This document shows, piece after piece, positions 5,599 to 5,856 of a stretch of DNA of 5,856 nucleotides; position 1 is the stretch's first letter; every line of letters begins with the position of its first letter. Below the pieces are notes generated by a model. It did no database searches. It worked only from the letters and a program-made list of their open reading frames with translations, and had not been told where the DNA came from. The stretch lies in contig JACOVZ010000009.1 in NCBI GenBank assembly GCA_016177065.1, forward strand, positions 1 through 5,856. Reading direction: 5' to 3'. The translations under genes were made by a program, and so were the position numbers. This stretch comes from Candidatus Wildermuthbacteria bacterium (lineage in GTDB: Bacteria > Patescibacteriota > Minisyncoccia > Minisyncoccales > UBA10102).

Positions 5599-5640
5599 CC
5601 GGGGTTATGCGCAGTAATGTGCGTAACCCCGGTTTTCTTT
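5599..5640 (+). terminator. Strong intrinsic terminator of the 289-residue protein gene
   Basis: A 15-bp stem (5599-5613 with 5618-5632) includes two G-U wobbles and starts with CCGGGG. It is capped by GTAA, a GNRA-class tetraloop, and followed by TTTTCTTT and further T residues. One of the clearest signals in the window. Confidence 0.92.
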
Positions 5641-5668
5641 TTGCAAAAATTATTGTTTAGGATATATT
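5641..5668 (+). promoter_or_regulatory. Possible promoter P3 for the downstream RNA or small ORF
   Basis: TTGCAA (5641-5646), a 16-nt spacer and TATATT (5663-5668) lie between the terminator T-run and the structured region. The -35 is imperfect. The predicted start is about 5674-5676, coinciding with both an ATG at 5674 and the beginning of the structured segment. Plausible rather than certain. Confidence 0.42.
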
Positions 5669-5674
5669 TATAGA

Positions 5675-5843
5675 TGAGTCTAGGCTTATGCACGGCAGTT
5701 CACGGATTGCCGTCGCCGAACTCTCTCTTCAAAAAAAGAGATACACAACCAGAGTCTTGGAGATTAAGGTTTCCAAGAGCGAGTTGCATTGAGGAGATAC
5801 TGCTTGTTTTTGCCTAGCGCATGACCCCGCTTCGGCGGGATGC
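5675..5843 (+). ncRNA. Candidate structured RNA of unknown class
   Basis: After P3 the sequence contains a set of perfect inverted repeats. An outer stem CTAGGC/GCCTAG (5680-5685 with 5812-5817) encloses three arms: ACGGCA/TGCCGT (5692-5697 with 5708-5713, 10-nt loop), TCTCTT/AAGAGA (5724-5729 with 5736-5741) and TCTTGGA/TCCAAGA (5755-5761 with 5772-5778, 10-nt loop). A fourth hairpin follows (5819-5843). TTATGC (5686-5691) can also pair with GCATGA (5819-5824), with one wobble, crossing the outer stem, so a pseudoknot or a switch is possible. The signatures I know for tmRNA, RNase P RNA, SRP RNA, 6S RNA, 5S rRNA, T-box or common riboswitches were not seen. There is no T-run after the last hairpin, so the RNA may continue past the window or be the leader of a downstream gene. 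Competing explanation: a 47-codon ORF at 5674-5817. Confidence 0.4.
5819..5843 (+). other. UUCG-capped hairpin near the window end
   Basis: CCCGC (5826-5830) and GCGGG (5835-5839) enclose TTCG, the C(UUCG)G super-stable tetraloop. The stem is continued by GCAT (5819-5822) with ATGC (5840-5843) across a 3-nt bulge. No T-tract follows on either strand, so it is not a standard terminator. It may be the 3' domain of the candidate RNA or a structural element before the next gene. Confidence 0.6.
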
Positions 5844-5856
5844 TGCGGAATAAAAT

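Noticed and set aside
5675..5856. tmRNA, RNase P RNA, SRP RNA, 6S RNA or known riboswitch
   Set aside because: None of the sequence signatures I know for these (for example the tRNA-like ends of tmRNA or the conserved core of RNase P) could be found on either strand.
1..5856. CRISPR array, insertion sequence, tRNA or rRNA genes
   Set aside because: No spaced identical repeats, transposase motifs with terminal repeats, cloverleaf sequences or rRNA segments were seen.

Overview
The window most likely comes from a Patescibacteria (candidate phyla radiation) genome, probably of the Parcubacteria group. This is inferred from the C-terminal peptidoglycan-binding-like domain of the gene at 2779-4476, whose style (paired cysteines, VYPEGL, FQEKYA, GTGYVG, TRSKIN) I associate with that group. 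TGA acts as a normal stop codon here (two genes end on it at sensible places), so code 11 applies and the TGA-recoding CPR lineages are unlikely. No database could be searched.

Left part (1-2771, all + strand): a tightly packed cluster for surface-glycan or amino-sugar metabolism. It holds a WbqC-like protein missing only its first residues at the window edge, a PIG-L/LmbE deacetylase, a hexapeptide-repeat acyltransferase overlapping it by 16 nt, and a DegT/DnrJ/EryC1 sugar aminotransferase joined by an ATGA overlap. The aminotransferase is broken. About 60 residues from its middle are missing and the two halves lie in different frames, joined at a 10-nt stretch that fits both sides, which points to a deletion between short direct repeats.

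Middle (2779-4476): a secreted 565-residue protein with a signal peptide, a gluzincin-type HExxH zinc-protease core, a coiled coil and a C-terminal peptidoglycan-binding-like domain. It starts 7 nt after the aminotransferase remnant and is probably co-transcribed with it.

Right part (4477-5856) differs in style. It has three promoter-like sites, two strong intrinsic terminators and one gene. The first promoter drives a short transcript (about 70 nt) ending in a terminator. The second, close to consensus with an extended -10, drives a 289-residue protein of unknown function with a full Shine-Dalgarno, a UNCG-capped 5' UTR hairpin and C-rich codon use unlike the genes to the left. Its 3' UTR carries a TTGA-based short tandem repeat and a 15-bp GNRA-capped terminator. 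After this, 5675-5843 folds into several hairpins inside a long-range closing stem and is a candidate structured RNA, although a 47-codon leaderless ORF covers nearly the same bases.

The left genes would act together on an amino-sugar-containing glycan (transamination, N-deacetylation, acylation), with the secreted protease/wall-binding protein at the cell surface. The right part looks like an independent, highly expressed unit.
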